Shown here piece after piece: positions 6,748 through 15,006 of a stretch of DNA of 40,243 bases. This DNA comes from Dichloromethanomonas sp964477085. Lineage in GTDB: Bacteria; Bacillota; Desulfitobacteriia; Desulfitobacteriales; Syntrophobotulaceae. The stretch covers positions 1 through 40,243 of the forward strand of contig CAYZDF010000024.1 in assembly GCA_964477085.1 (NCBI GenBank). Direction: 5' to 3'. The position numbers and the translations under genes are program-made. Each line of letters begins with the position of its first letter. Within the stretch, counting starts at the first letter, position 1. The notes beneath the pieces were generated by a model that had not been told where the DNA came from, did not search any database, and saw nothing but the letters and a program-made list of their open reading frames with translations.

Positions 6748-8238
6748 ATGCAGGAGCTACATCAATTGATTTCAGCATTACCAGATCTCTTACATGCAGA
6801 ATATTTATTTATTTGTATTATTGGTGTAATAATGGGGACATTGGTCGGTGCATTGCCTGGTCTTGGTCCTGCTTCAGGAATGGTCCTCATGTTACCGCTT
6901 ACGTTTGGAATGGACGCAATAAGTGCATTGCTTTTACTAACCAGTATTTATCAAGGAGCTATGTTCGGAGGCCGAATCAGTGCGATATTGATTAACGTCC
7001 CTGGGGATCCCCAAGCTGTTGTAACAGCATTCGACGGTTATCCGCTGACGAAAAAAGGGAAGGCGGGTTTTGCGCTCACATTAAGCGCAATTGCTTCATT
7101 TATTGGAGGAATATTTGGTTTTATCGGTTTAGTATTCCTTATGGGGCCTATTACAAGTGTCGCATTGAAGTTTGGTGCGCCGGAATATTTTTGTCTGACT
7201 TTATTTGCTTTAATTGTAACCAGTGGCGTTATTGAGAAAAAACCATTAAGACCTATGATGGCTACGCTATTAGGTTTATTAATTGCGTCAGTTGGAATAG
7301 ACCAATCAAGCGGCGTACAGCGGTTTACCTTTGGAATGCTACATTTATGGAATGGTATTGATTTTGTGGCTGTTGTAGTAGGGTTATTCGGACTATCTGA
7401 AGTGCTTATCGGGATGGAACAAAGTGTTGATTTGAAAAAGATTAATGCAAAAATGCCATTTTCTGACCTTTTTCCAAAGTTAGGCGAAGTGCTAAAGGAT
7501 CGTTGGGCTATTCTAAGAGGTTCAGTGATTGGCTTTCTGATTGGAATTCTGCCTGGTGTGGGAGGGACCGTTGCCACATTTATGGCATATGCATTAGAAA
7601 AGAAGCTTTCAAAAAACCCTGAAGAATTTGGGCAAGGGGCATCAAAGGGAATCAGTGCTCCGGAATCAGCAAATAATGCCAGTGTGGGTGGTGCCTTGAT
7701 CCCGTTATTCAGTCTTGGGATTCCAGGTTCTGGCGCGGCTGCTATTCTTTTAGGCGCGTTTATGATGCATGGTTTGCAACCAGGCCCTTTCATGTTGGAA
7801 AAATCCGGACATGTTATTTGGCCGGTGATTGCTGGATTGTTTTTGGCCAATGTATTACTTTTAATTGTAAATACTGCTTTTGTCCCTGCTTTTTCTTTCA
7901 TAATAATGAAAATAGACTCTTATATAAAGCCTATTATTACTATCCTTTGTATCTTAGGAGTTTATCTGATAAACCAAAGGATATTTGATATAATGGTTAT
8001 GGTTATTTTTGGTATCATCGGTTATTACTTGCGCAAATATAAATTTTCTGTAGCTGCGTTAATCGTGGCGGTTATTCTTGGTCCGATGGTGGAAAATAAC
8101 TTTGTCCGGTCGATGATGATGTCACATAATAATTTTAATATTTTCTATACCAGACCCATTTCAGCAGTCCTTTTAGTAATGAGTATCTTGGTTCTTTGTA
8201 TACCTTTTATTAGGATGTTATTAAAAAAGCGAGTCTAA
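6748..8238 (+). CDS. Tripartite tricarboxylate transporter large permease (TctA family)
   Basis: 496-aa polytopic membrane protein of normal family length. The N-terminal TctA signature is clear (GTLVGALPGLGP, then YQGAMFGGRISAILINVPGDP), and the second half carries the internal-repeat counterpart GILPGVGGT with ALFSLGIPGSG-like text. It forms the sodium- or proton-driven channel of the TTT system with TctB and TctC. Start ATG follows GAGGAGG at 6736-6742. Last gene of the sigma-54-controlled operon. Confidence 0.95.
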   Translation: MQELHQLISALPDLLHAEYLFICIIGVIMGTLVGALPGLGPASGMVLMLPLTFGMDAISALLLLTSIYQGAMFGGRISAILINVPGDPQAVVTAFDGYPLTKKGKAGFALTLSAIASFIGGIFGFIGLVFLMGPITSVALKFGAPEYFCLTLFALIVTSGVIEKKPLRPMMATLLGLLIASVGIDQSSGVQRFTFGMLHLWNGIDFVAVVVGLFGLSEVLIGMEQSVDLKKINAKMPFSDLFPKLGEVLKDRWAILRGSVIGFLIGILPGVGGTVATFMAYALEKKLSKNPEEFGQGASKGISAPESANNASVGGALIPLFSLGIPGSGAAAILLGAFMMHGLQPGPFMLEKSGHVIWPVIAGLFLANVLLLIVNTAFVPAFSFIIMKIDSYIKPIITILCILGVYLINQRIFDIMVMVIFGIIGYYLRKYKFSVAALIVAVILGPMVENNFVRSMMMSHNNFNIFYTRPISAVLLVMSILVLCIPFIRMLLKKRV

Positions 8239-8260
8239 AACATTGGCCGGCAGATTAAAT

Positions 8261-8310
8261 ATTAATATTCCTCATATTATTAATTGAGAATATGCGCAAT
8301 GACAATAATG
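8261..8310. promoter_or_regulatory. Candidate Crp/Fnr-type site: inverted repeat plus GCGCAATG motif
   Basis: ATTAATA (8261-8267), 10-nt spacer, TATTAAT (8278-8284) is a perfect 7-bp inverted repeat. Directly after it, GCGCAATG-N2-AATAATG (8294-8310) repeats, with the same internal spacing, a motif found at 14923-14939 and 22028-22044 between the divergent crp and ASST-like genes. Confidence 0.4.
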
Positions 8311-8402
8311 GAATTAATTCACCAGCTTTAAGTCATCTTCCTTTACTATTTAAAACCTATAAAAGTTCATTTAGACCTTAATCATAGGTGTAATAAAAAA
8401 AC

Positions 8403-8438
8403 AAATCCCCGCCTGATAATAGTATCACGTGGGGATTT
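8403..8438 (-). terminator. Hairpin with U-tract on the minus strand
   Basis: AAATCCCC (8403-8410) pairs with GGGGATTT (8431-8438). On the plus strand it is followed by ACGATTTACC, a poor U-tract. On the minus strand the stem is followed by G and a run of seven U. It may still end the tctA transcript weakly. Confidence 0.45.
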
Positions 8439-8492
8439 ACGATTTACCAATGAAACTATTCCTTAAAAAAACTATAATTTTCTTCGTTTCGG

Positions 8493-8508
8493 GTGTATGC
8501 AGTTACAC
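8493..8508. promoter_or_regulatory. Crp/Fnr-like palindrome upstream of lactate dehydrogenase
   Basis: GTGTA-TGCAGT-TACAC: perfect 5-bp arms with a 6-nt spacer, the geometry of Crp/Fnr sites, though not the exact TGTGA/TCACA consensus. Confidence 0.35.
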
Positions 8509-8544
8509 GATTTTCATCAATATTTGGTAATAGACGATTTTAGA

Positions 8545-8570
8545 GACTTAATTATAAGGGTGCTTAAGTC
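8545..8570. promoter_or_regulatory. Inverted repeat GACTTAA-N12-TTAAGTC
   Basis: Perfect 7-bp arms 12 nt apart, about 215 nt upstream of the lactate dehydrogenase start. Candidate operator; the binding protein is unknown and no LldR/GntR consensus is evident. Confidence 0.35.
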
Positions 8571-8785
8571 GCGATGATACTAAAAAGAAAGTAGATATCT
8601 CATAGCGTTGCACAGGCTACAAATACTCTATACAAAACTCTGGTAGAATAGATATAGATAATTATTTAAAAATTTGGGTAATAAAATTTGAAAGGGAAAC
8701 AGGGAGAAATATCCGGCGATGGGAATAAATATTGCTGACTTTTATGAACGATCAAAAGTATATTAGTGACTTTGGGGGATGGAAG

Positions 8786-10948
8786 ATGTCAAAGAAAGTC
8801 TTACAGCAAAAAATTGCAGATGGATTACAGGATAAATCTTCTTGGATAGGACGGCATGTGACTATCGGGCATTTGCGGCCAATGATAGTAAAAGTGGCTG
8901 AATCCAATGTCGCATTGAGAGATAGATTTAAGACGATCAAAAAATATTCCATTGCCCACTTGGATGAATTGCTGGTTCAGACTGTGGAAAACATGAAAAA
9001 AAACAGATTTCACGTTTACGTTGCTGAGACCGGCGAAGAAGCGGCAAAATACATTGCGGAGCTGGTCGGTTCCCAGAAAGTTGTCAAGGCTAAAACCAAT
9101 ACAGGGAAAGAAATCGGTATAACGCAAAGGTTGCAAGCCCAGGGGGCGGAGGTATATGAAACAGACCTTGGCGATCGCCTGGCTCAGTTGGATGGCAAGG
9201 GTAAATCTGCACACAGTCTGGCCCCGGCAGCGTATTTGACTGCAAAGGAAGATGCGGAACTGCTGTCAAGGGATCTGGGAGAAAATTTACCCGCCGATGC
9301 AACGATTCTGGTTGATGCGGCACGCCGAAGTTTGCGGAAAGTCTTTTTGACTTCTGAAGTGGGGATTAGCGGTGCCAATGCTATTGCGGCAGAGACGGGT
9401 GCAATTTTCGTTCAGGAAAACGAAGGAAATATCCGCTGCGTCACCAGTATTCCCAAAATGCATATTGTTATTTCCGGAACAGAAAAAATTGTACCGAAAT
9501 TTGAAGATGGCTTGGTTGTCTGCAAAACTGCTTCTAGTTTCGGCTGCGGCCAGGACATAGGCACTTATGTATCGGTTATCAATGGAGTCAGCAAGTATGA
9601 ATCTCCGGCAATGCAGTTTCTAAAGAAAGGTCAAGGTCCGCAGGATGTATATGTAGTTCTGTTGAAGCAGGGCCGTGAGGAAGCCATCCGGCAAGGTTAT
9701 GAACAATTATTGTACTGCGTCAGCTGCGGCAGCTGCCTGAATACTTGTCCGGTTTATAATGCGATCGGTGAAAGTTTCGGTTATAGATACATCGGAGGCC
9801 GAGGCACAATCTTTGCGGCTTTTCATGCGGATAGAGAAAAAGCGAAAGAAGCGGGTTTGTCCCTGTGCATAGGCTGCAAACGGTGCGAGGAGTCCTGTCC
9901 GTCGCAAATGGCTGTACCGGACATGTTTTTACGCATGCGCCGGCAGGATGTTGAAGATAATGGCATGAATAAGGGAAAAGAAGCAGTATTCAAGATGTTG
10001 GCGAAAAATCAGCTAGCTCCATTGACCAAACTGGGACGGAAATTTCAAGGGGTAGCACTAAAAACTGTCGGTGACGGCGCAGTGCTGCGTACTAATTTAT
10101 TTGCAAACATGGGGATTCCCCGAGAACGTTTCCTACCACATCTATCCGGAAAATCCTTTGCGGAAATTATCGGCAAACGGACATCACAGGAACGCCCTAA
10201 ATCCAGGGCAGCATTTTTTGCCGGCTGTGTGACCAACTATTTTGATCCGCAGCTGGGGGTGGATGTTTACGATATTTTGGCGGCAAATGGAGTTCAGATG
10301 TTGACCTATCCGGGGGAAGCATGCTGCGGTCTGCCGGTTCTAATGAGCGGGGATGTAAAAGAAGCCCGTGCACTGGCCGAACAGAATATTCGCCTGTTCT
10401 CTCAAGAAGATTATGAATATCTGTTATTTGTATGTCCGTCCTGCGCAACTACCGTCATGGAAAAATGGGGCATACTTATTGGAGATACGAAAGATGAGAA
10501 GCTGTTGCAGAATTATGCAGCCATTCAGGCGAAAGTAATAGACTTAAGTGATTATCTGTACAATGTTCTGAAAGTTCAGTTACCAAAACTGCAAGAACCA
10601 CTGAAAGTCACCTATCATGATCCGTGTCATCTGGTTCGGGGACTGCAGATTTCTCAGGAACCGCGCCAGCTGCTTAAACAGATGGGTGCGGAATTTGTGG
10701 AGATGGAAGAACCGGACAGCTGCTGCGGGTTTGGCGGCAGCTTCAGCTTGTTCCACTATAACGTATCACGAGCTGTCAATGATGAAAAGATTGATCGGAT
10801 TATAAAGACCGGTACGGATTATACGGTAACCGGTTGTCCGGGCTGCGTCATGCATATAAAAGACGGTCTGTATCAGGCTAAGAGCACTAACAGAGCTGTT
10901 CATATAGCCCATTTAATAGCAGAAGCATATCGTCAGGAGGTTAGATAA
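8786..10948 (+). CDS. LUD-type L-lactate dehydrogenase, large Fe-S subunit (LutB-LutA-like fusion)
   Basis: About 720 aa. Residues about 1-300 form a LUD domain. Around 310-370 lie two ferredoxin motifs (CVSCGSCLNTCP, CIGCKRCEESCP). Residues about 475-700 carry two cysteine-rich CCG modules (ACCGLP near 512, SCCGFGG near 646) as in LutA/HdrD. This architecture and length match the Fe-S subunit of the two-subunit L-lactate dehydrogenase known from Desulfovibrio, which oxidises L-lactate to pyruvate on the cytoplasmic face of the membrane. Start: an in-frame ATG also lies at 8732, but ATG 8786 follows GGGGGATGGAAG and matches the family N-terminus better. It is followed after 2 nt by the second LUD gene, with AGGAGG inside its 3' end. 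Confidence 0.88.
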   Translation: MSKKVLQQKIADGLQDKSSWIGRHVTIGHLRPMIVKVAESNVALRDRFKTIKKYSIAHLDELLVQTVENMKKNRFHVYVAETGEEAAKYIAELVGSQKVVKAKTNTGKEIGITQRLQAQGAEVYETDLGDRLAQLDGKGKSAHSLAPAAYLTAKEDAELLSRDLGENLPADATILVDAARRSLRKVFLTSEVGISGANAIAAETGAIFVQENEGNIRCVTSIPKMHIVISGTEKIVPKFEDGLVVCKTASSFGCGQDIGTYVSVINGVSKYESPAMQFLKKGQGPQDVYVVLLKQGREEAIRQGYEQLLYCVSCGSCLNTCPVYNAIGESFGYRYIGGRGTIFAAFHADREKAKEAGLSLCIGCKRCEESCPSQMAVPDMFLRMRRQDVEDNGMNKGKEAVFKMLAKNQLAPLTKLGRKFQGVALKTVGDGAVLRTNLFANMGIPRERFLPHLSGKSFAEIIGKRTSQERPKSRAAFFAGCVTNYFDPQLGVDVYDILAANGVQMLTYPGEACCGLPVLMSGDVKEARALAEQNIRLFSQEDYEYLLFVCPSCATTVMEKWGILIGDTKDEKLLQNYAAIQAKVIDLSDYLYNVLKVQLPKLQEPLKVTYHDPCHLVRGLQISQEPRQLLKQMGAEFVEMEEPDSCCGFGGSFSLFHYNVSRAVNDEKIDRIIKTGTDYTVTGCPGCVMHIKDGLYQAKSTNRAVHIAHLIAEAYRQEVR

Positions 10949-10950
10949 TT

Positions 10951-11958
10951 TTGGAACTGAATGAGAATATTTGCGCCGTAGATGTGCGCGCCGGAGTGAT
11001 AGATCAGCTGGATTCGTTACTAAATAAAGCGATGCATACAATGGCTGCCAAAGGTATCACCGTGCATGTGGCTTCAGATGCGGAAGAAGCCGGAGCCATA
11101 ATTCAGTCTCTCTGTCAGCCTGGCGAGAAAGTGCTGCGGAGCAATGGGCCGGAACTGCGTGAAATCGCAATTGACGCTGCGTTGAAAGGCATAGAAACCA
11201 GATTAAGCAATATGGAAGAAGTAGTAGCCGTTTATAACAATAAAACCGAACAGCTCCATCCAATGAAAATAGATCTCAATGGATTAACGAAGGAACAGGT
11301 TCTTGATGCAATTAAGGATTATTCAGGCAGCAAGAATGATGAGACCTGTCTAGAAGACGCCTATATGGCGGTAAAAAAAATAGCCGAAGTATCCCAGTGG
11401 GGGATTACGACTGCTGACGGCGTCATTGCAGATACGGGTACGCTGGTCATTGCGGAAGATCAGGGCGATGAACGTCTAGCCTCCAATATTCCCGCAAGGC
11501 ACATTGCAGTGTTAGGTCTTGAAAAAGTATATCCTGTGGCAGAATCGTTATTAACATCGGTTCGAGCGGCTTATCAGTCCGGACTGGGTGAACATATACC
11601 GACCTATTTTTCATTTATTAGCGGACCCAGCCGAACCGGAGATATTGAAGCAATCATGGTATGCGGTATGCACGGCCCATTGGCAGTGGATGTGATTCTG
11701 CTGGATAATGGACGAAAACAGCTGCTGGTTAACGGCTGTAAAAAACTGCTCGGCTGTCTGGACTGCGGCGCCTGCACGGAAGGGCTGAAAGGGTTGGCTG
11801 CTGCCAATGGTTGGAATAATATGGCGCTTGATTGCAAGCAGGTTGCTCTGAAAAAAGTCCAGAATCCGGATGTAACCATTGCCGGGGCAGATACTATCGG
11901 AGCATTTAGCTGTCCTGTGGGAATTACGGTAGAAGATTTGAAAGCCGCATTGCTATAA
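10951..11958 (+). CDS. LUD-domain protein, small subunit of L-lactate dehydrogenase (LutC/LldG-like)
   Basis: 335 aa. A LUD fold spans the N-terminal two thirds (TADGVIADTGTLVIAEDQGDE, ASNIPARHIAVLGLEKV), then a short cysteine cluster LGCLDCGACTEGLKG near residues 269-283. TTG start, 10 nt after AGGAGG at 10935-10940. It begins 2 nt after the large subunit's stop, so the two are translationally coupled. The pair resembles the Desulfovibrio arrangement rather than the three-gene lutABC of Bacillus. A terminator follows. Confidence 0.85.
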   Translation: MELNENICAVDVRAGVIDQLDSLLNKAMHTMAAKGITVHVASDAEEAGAIIQSLCQPGEKVLRSNGPELREIAIDAALKGIETRLSNMEEVVAVYNNKTEQLHPMKIDLNGLTKEQVLDAIKDYSGSKNDETCLEDAYMAVKKIAEVSQWGITTADGVIADTGTLVIAEDQGDERLASNIPARHIAVLGLEKVYPVAESLLTSVRAAYQSGLGEHIPTYFSFISGPSRTGDIEAIMVCGMHGPLAVDVILLDNGRKQLLVNGCKKLLGCLDCGACTEGLKGLAAANGWNNMALDCKQVALKKVQNPDVTIAGADTIGAFSCPVGITVEDLKAALL

Positions 11959-11996
11959 GAAAAATGAATTTAACAAATAATGAAAACCCTGTGATG

Positions 11997-12023
11997 CAGC
12001 TTTTTCAAAGCTGTAATTTTATT
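11997..12023 (+). terminator. Terminator after the lactate dehydrogenase pair
   Basis: CAGCTTT-TTC-AAAGCTG (11997-12013) followed by TAATTTTATT. Short but GC-anchored stem with a U-rich tail. Confidence 0.65.
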
Positions 12024-12116
12024 AAATTTAAGTAGCTTATACTACACAAAAAATGATTATTTTAATGTTAGCATAGACAGGGGTAGCTAATTTTCGAATA
12101 TAGGAGGTTATTTCTA

Positions 12117-14006
12117 ATGAAGGAACAAATTCAATATGAATATATTCCTCACATTATCACCAAACAAAATGACCTGGAAAAGGCATTTTTATCTGAATTT
12201 TACGCCGGAAATTTCACCTTAGCCAATCCTTTGGTTAAACTTAATCCCTACGACATATGTCCTTTAACCGCGATGGTTATGTTTAAGAGCCCTGTCAAAA
12301 CAGAAGTGACCATTACCGTTAAAGGCAAGGAGTCTGCAGGAGACATAACTCATACCTTCCCTGCCGCAACCGAGCACATACTTCCGGTATATGGCTTATA
12401 TGCTGATTCTGACAATACGGTCGAAATCATTCTGTCCAGTGGTGAGAAAAATACCCTCCATATTCAAACGGGTCCGCTCCATCCGGATGTGCCCAAAGCG
12501 ACTTCGATAAAAACAACTGCGGATTACATGGGTAAAAACCTGATGTTCCTCACCGCAGCCATGCGGGCTATGCCGGTTGGTTATGATTACGCCGGAGACA
12601 TTCGCTGGTATGCTACGAAAAATTTTGCTTTTGACATGAAGCGCATCGACAACGGTCATATTTTGATAGGTACTGAACGTTTAGTGAAGATGCCTTATTT
12701 CACCACGGGTATTTATGAAATGACTTTGAGCGGTAAAATCTTTAAAGAGTACCAACTTGAGGGGGGCTATCATCACGACCAGATTCAAATGGATGATGGC
12801 AATATCCTTGTTCTAACTTTTGATTTCTATTACGGTACAGTTGAGGATATGTGCATCCTGTTAGATGCTAAAACCGGTCAGGTTTTAAAATCCTGGGATT
12901 ATAAAGATGTTCTTCCCCAATACCCGACTGCGGGGTCGGGCAGCCAGGATGAGCATGACTGGTTCCACAACAATTCTGTCTGGTATGATAAAAAGACCAA
13001 TACCCTGACTTTGTCAGGCCGGCACCAGGATGCGATTATTAACATTGATTACGAGACAGGCAAGCTGAATTGGATCATTGGCGATCCTGAAGGCTGGCCT
13101 CAAGATATGGTTGACAAATACTTCTTTAAACCGATAGGGGATGATTTTGGTTGGCAATACGAACAGCATGCCGCCATGGTACTGCCTGATGGAGATATAT
13201 TTGTGTTTGATAACGGTCATTTCAGGGCCAAAAGCAAGGAAAAATACATCAGAAACAGCGAAAACTACTCAAGGGGCGTACGTTACCGGATTGATACCGA
13301 GAAGATGGAAATAAGACAGGTATGGCAGTACGGGAAGGAACGTGGTCCTGAATTCTTCTCTCCGTATATTTGCAACGTAGAATATTATGCTGAAGGACAT
13401 TACATGGTCCATTCGGGTGGGATCGGTTATGAAAACGGAAAAATCTGCGACGGATTTGCGGTCACCCGGGCGATGAGTCCCAAGCACAGGGATAGTGTAT
13501 TTACCTTTAATTCCATTACCTGCGAACTAAAAGACGACGTTCTTATGTACGAACTGGAGGTGCCCGCCAACTTTTACAGGGCGGAAAAGCTTCCGCTTTA
13601 TTATGCCAATGAAGTAGCCGAGCTTGGCAAGGGCGAGGTCTTAGGAAGTTTAGTGGAAACCAAAAAAACAAAAATGAAGATCAAGGCGGAGGAAACTCAC
13701 CTACTGGTGCCGGAAGACTACGGTGCAAGTATTACGGAAGAGGAAGACCGGATAATCTTTAGTGCGACATTTGAATCGGGTGAAATGGCTCAGTTATTGC
13801 TGGTTGGCGAAGACGGAACAATAAATCGTTATCCGATCGATACTGTCGCAAAAAATTTCCAGGCTATGTGTGTGGGCACTTTCCAAAAAAGTGACCCGCG
13901 CAGTGTTGATGTCTTTGTGAATAAAAAGGGGTTGTCAGGCAAATACGCGGTTAAGCTTGTAGCCAGTGAAAAACTCTATGAGACCGGTGTGACGGTTGAA
14001 GCGTAA
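12117..14006 (+). CDS. Aryl-sulfate sulfotransferase (AssT-like)
   Basis: 629-aa beta-propeller enzyme that transfers sulfuryl groups from aryl sulfates to other phenols through a sulfohistidine. All catalytic positions described for E. coli AssT can be matched: His252 to H220 (GGYHHDQ), His356 to H284 (DWFHNNS), Arg374 to R302 (LSGRHQD) and the nucleophile His436 to H351 (EQHAAMVLPDG, followed by VFDNG). Length fits the family, but the N-terminus (MKEQIQYEYIPH) has no signal peptide, although characterised AssT proteins are exported, and no dsb genes are nearby. Strong AGGAGG 8 nt before ATG. A bidirectional terminator follows. It could desulfate or scavenge aryl sulfates inside the cell (inference). 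Confidence 0.9.
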   Translation: MKEQIQYEYIPHIITKQNDLEKAFLSEFYAGNFTLANPLVKLNPYDICPLTAMVMFKSPVKTEVTITVKGKESAGDITHTFPAATEHILPVYGLYADSDNTVEIILSSGEKNTLHIQTGPLHPDVPKATSIKTTADYMGKNLMFLTAAMRAMPVGYDYAGDIRWYATKNFAFDMKRIDNGHILIGTERLVKMPYFTTGIYEMTLSGKIFKEYQLEGGYHHDQIQMDDGNILVLTFDFYYGTVEDMCILLDAKTGQVLKSWDYKDVLPQYPTAGSGSQDEHDWFHNNSVWYDKKTNTLTLSGRHQDAIINIDYETGKLNWIIGDPEGWPQDMVDKYFFKPIGDDFGWQYEQHAAMVLPDGDIFVFDNGHFRAKSKEKYIRNSENYSRGVRYRIDTEKMEIRQVWQYGKERGPEFFSPYICNVEYYAEGHYMVHSGGIGYENGKICDGFAVTRAMSPKHRDSVFTFNSITCELKDDVLMYELEVPANFYRAEKLPLYYANEVAELGKGEVLGSLVETKKTKMKIKAEETHLLVPEDYGASITEEEDRIIFSATFESGEMAQLLLVGEDGTINRYPIDTVAKNFQAMCVGTFQKSDPRSVDVFVNKKGLSGKYAVKLVASEKLYETGVTVEA

Positions 14007-14016
14007 ATAAATAAAA

Positions 14017-14059
14017 AAAATCCCATTTGGCATTTTAAAAAAGTGCTAAATGGGATTTT
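14017..14059. terminator. Bidirectional terminator between assT and crp1
   Basis: AAAATCCCATTT (14017-14028)/AAATGGGATTTT (14048-14059), a 12-bp stem with A-runs on the left and T-rich sequence on the right, placed between convergent genes. Confidence 0.85.
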
Positions 14060-14104
14060 CCCTTTTAATCGGATATCTTATTAAAGATAATCCTTAAAAG
14101 ATAA

Positions 14105-14773
14105 CTATTCCTTGTAATAATTCAGAATACCTTCATCACGCGCGTAAGCCTGCATACGTTTTTCATTAATAATCTGTACCCCTTGTGCTGAACGTCTTAT
14201 TAGACCATCCTCTTCTAATTTTTTCATAATTTTTATAATGGTCACCCTGTGCGCGCCCAAATATCTGCTTATGTCGGAGTTAGTTATACTTGTATTTAAC
14301 CATAATTCATTATTGTTCTTTTGAACGAGGTTTTCCATTATGAAACTGCAGACCCTGTTAGCAATACACCCTTTTTGTTTAGACTGAAAATTCTTATCTA
14401 AACTATCATATCGATCCATCGCTATATACATCAATTCATGAAGAACATCGACATGGACATTCAAAAATCTAATAAAATTTTCACGACTGATTCTGTAACA
14501 AATACATTCAGTCTTGGCTACAAAATTAGTCGAATGATTAACCTGAGGTGTATACAGCGCAAGAGCTCCTAAAAGGCAACCTGCTTTTCCGTTGGCAATC
14601 CGTGTATCATAAACGATCACATCACCTTTGGAAGTAACTGAGTTACGTATACAAGTACCACTGGAGAGATAATAAATATTCGTAAACGGTTGTCCTTGCC
14701 GGATTATGTAATCCCCTTTTTTAAAAATTAGTTTTTCTCCCCGGCTTAAGGCCTCTATCGCTGTAGTATTCAT
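14105..14773 (-). CDS. Crp/Fnr-family transcriptional regulator (copy 1)
   Basis: 222 aa: cyclic-nucleotide-binding-like effector domain (about 15-125), dimer helix, then a C-terminal winged helix with recognition region SDISRYLGAHRVTIIKIMKKL. No N-terminal Fnr-type cysteine cluster, so direct Fe-S oxygen sensing is unlikely; the ligand is unknown. It is divergent from the ASST-like gene at 15007, with conserved operators in between. A close paralogue of the same length lies at 21203-21871 beside a second ASST-like gene. The recognition helices are almost identical (RYLGAHRVTIIKI in both), so both proteins probably bind the same DNA motif. Confidence 0.9.
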   Translation of the reverse strand: MNTTAIEALSRGEKLIFKKGDYIIRQGQPFTNIYYLSSGTCIRNSVTSKGDVIVYDTRIANGKAGCLLGALALYTPQVNHSTNFVAKTECICYRISRENFIRFLNVHVDVLHELMYIAMDRYDSLDKNFQSKQKGCIANRVCSFIMENLVQKNNNELWLNTSITNSDISRYLGAHRVTIIKIMKKLEEDGLIRRSAQGVQIINEKRMQAYARDEGILNYYKE

Positions 14774-15006
14774 AGCAATTCTCCTTTAAGAAAAATGCCG
14801 AAATATGAAACATATTTAATTATTTTTATTATAAATCAAAAGAATATACTATCAAAGTAAAAATTTTTAAAATGAAGCATATGCAACAGCTAGTACAGTG
14901 CAGTTCATAGTACCATTAAGAGGCGCAATGGTAATTATGAATTAATTATATCATTATTGCAAAAAAAGTGATCACTTTTTTATGAAATTAAGGAGGATAG
15001 ATTCGA
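14774..15006. promoter_or_regulatory. Divergent crp1/ASST-like control region with operators
   Basis: Contains GCGCAATG-N2-AATTATG (14923-14939), an imperfect inverted repeat TAATTATGA-N10-TCATTATTG (14932-14959), and a perfect 20-bp palindrome A6-GTGATCAC-T6 (14962-14981) that ends 25 nt before the ATG. The same three elements, in the same order and nearly the same spacing, recur in front of the second ASST-like gene, so they are probably bound by the two Crp/Fnr paralogues. RBS AAGGAGG follows at 14990-14996. Confidence 0.7.

Larger units (their letters stand above)
8239..8785. other. 547-nt intergenic region between tctA and the lactate dehydrogenase genes
   Basis: No gene seen. It holds an AT-rich inverted repeat (8261-8284), a GCGCAATG-N2-AATAATG motif (8294-8310) shared with the two Crp/ASST-like modules, an 8-bp hairpin (8403-8438) and two inverted repeats (8493-8508, 8545-8570). 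A possible -35 TTGCAC at 8608-8613 has only a poorly spaced TATACA at 8629-8634. Confidence 0.5.

Noticed and set aside
7038..7901. Long minus-strand reading frame opposite tctA
   Set aside because: It is an antisense shadow of the conserved TctA coding region, with no ribosome site and no recognisable family.
14923..14981. CprK dehalobox and thus an organohalide-respiration locus
   Set aside because: No TTAAT-N4-ATTAA site is well placed and no cprA/rdhA genes are present; the regulators lack CprK's diagnostic context.
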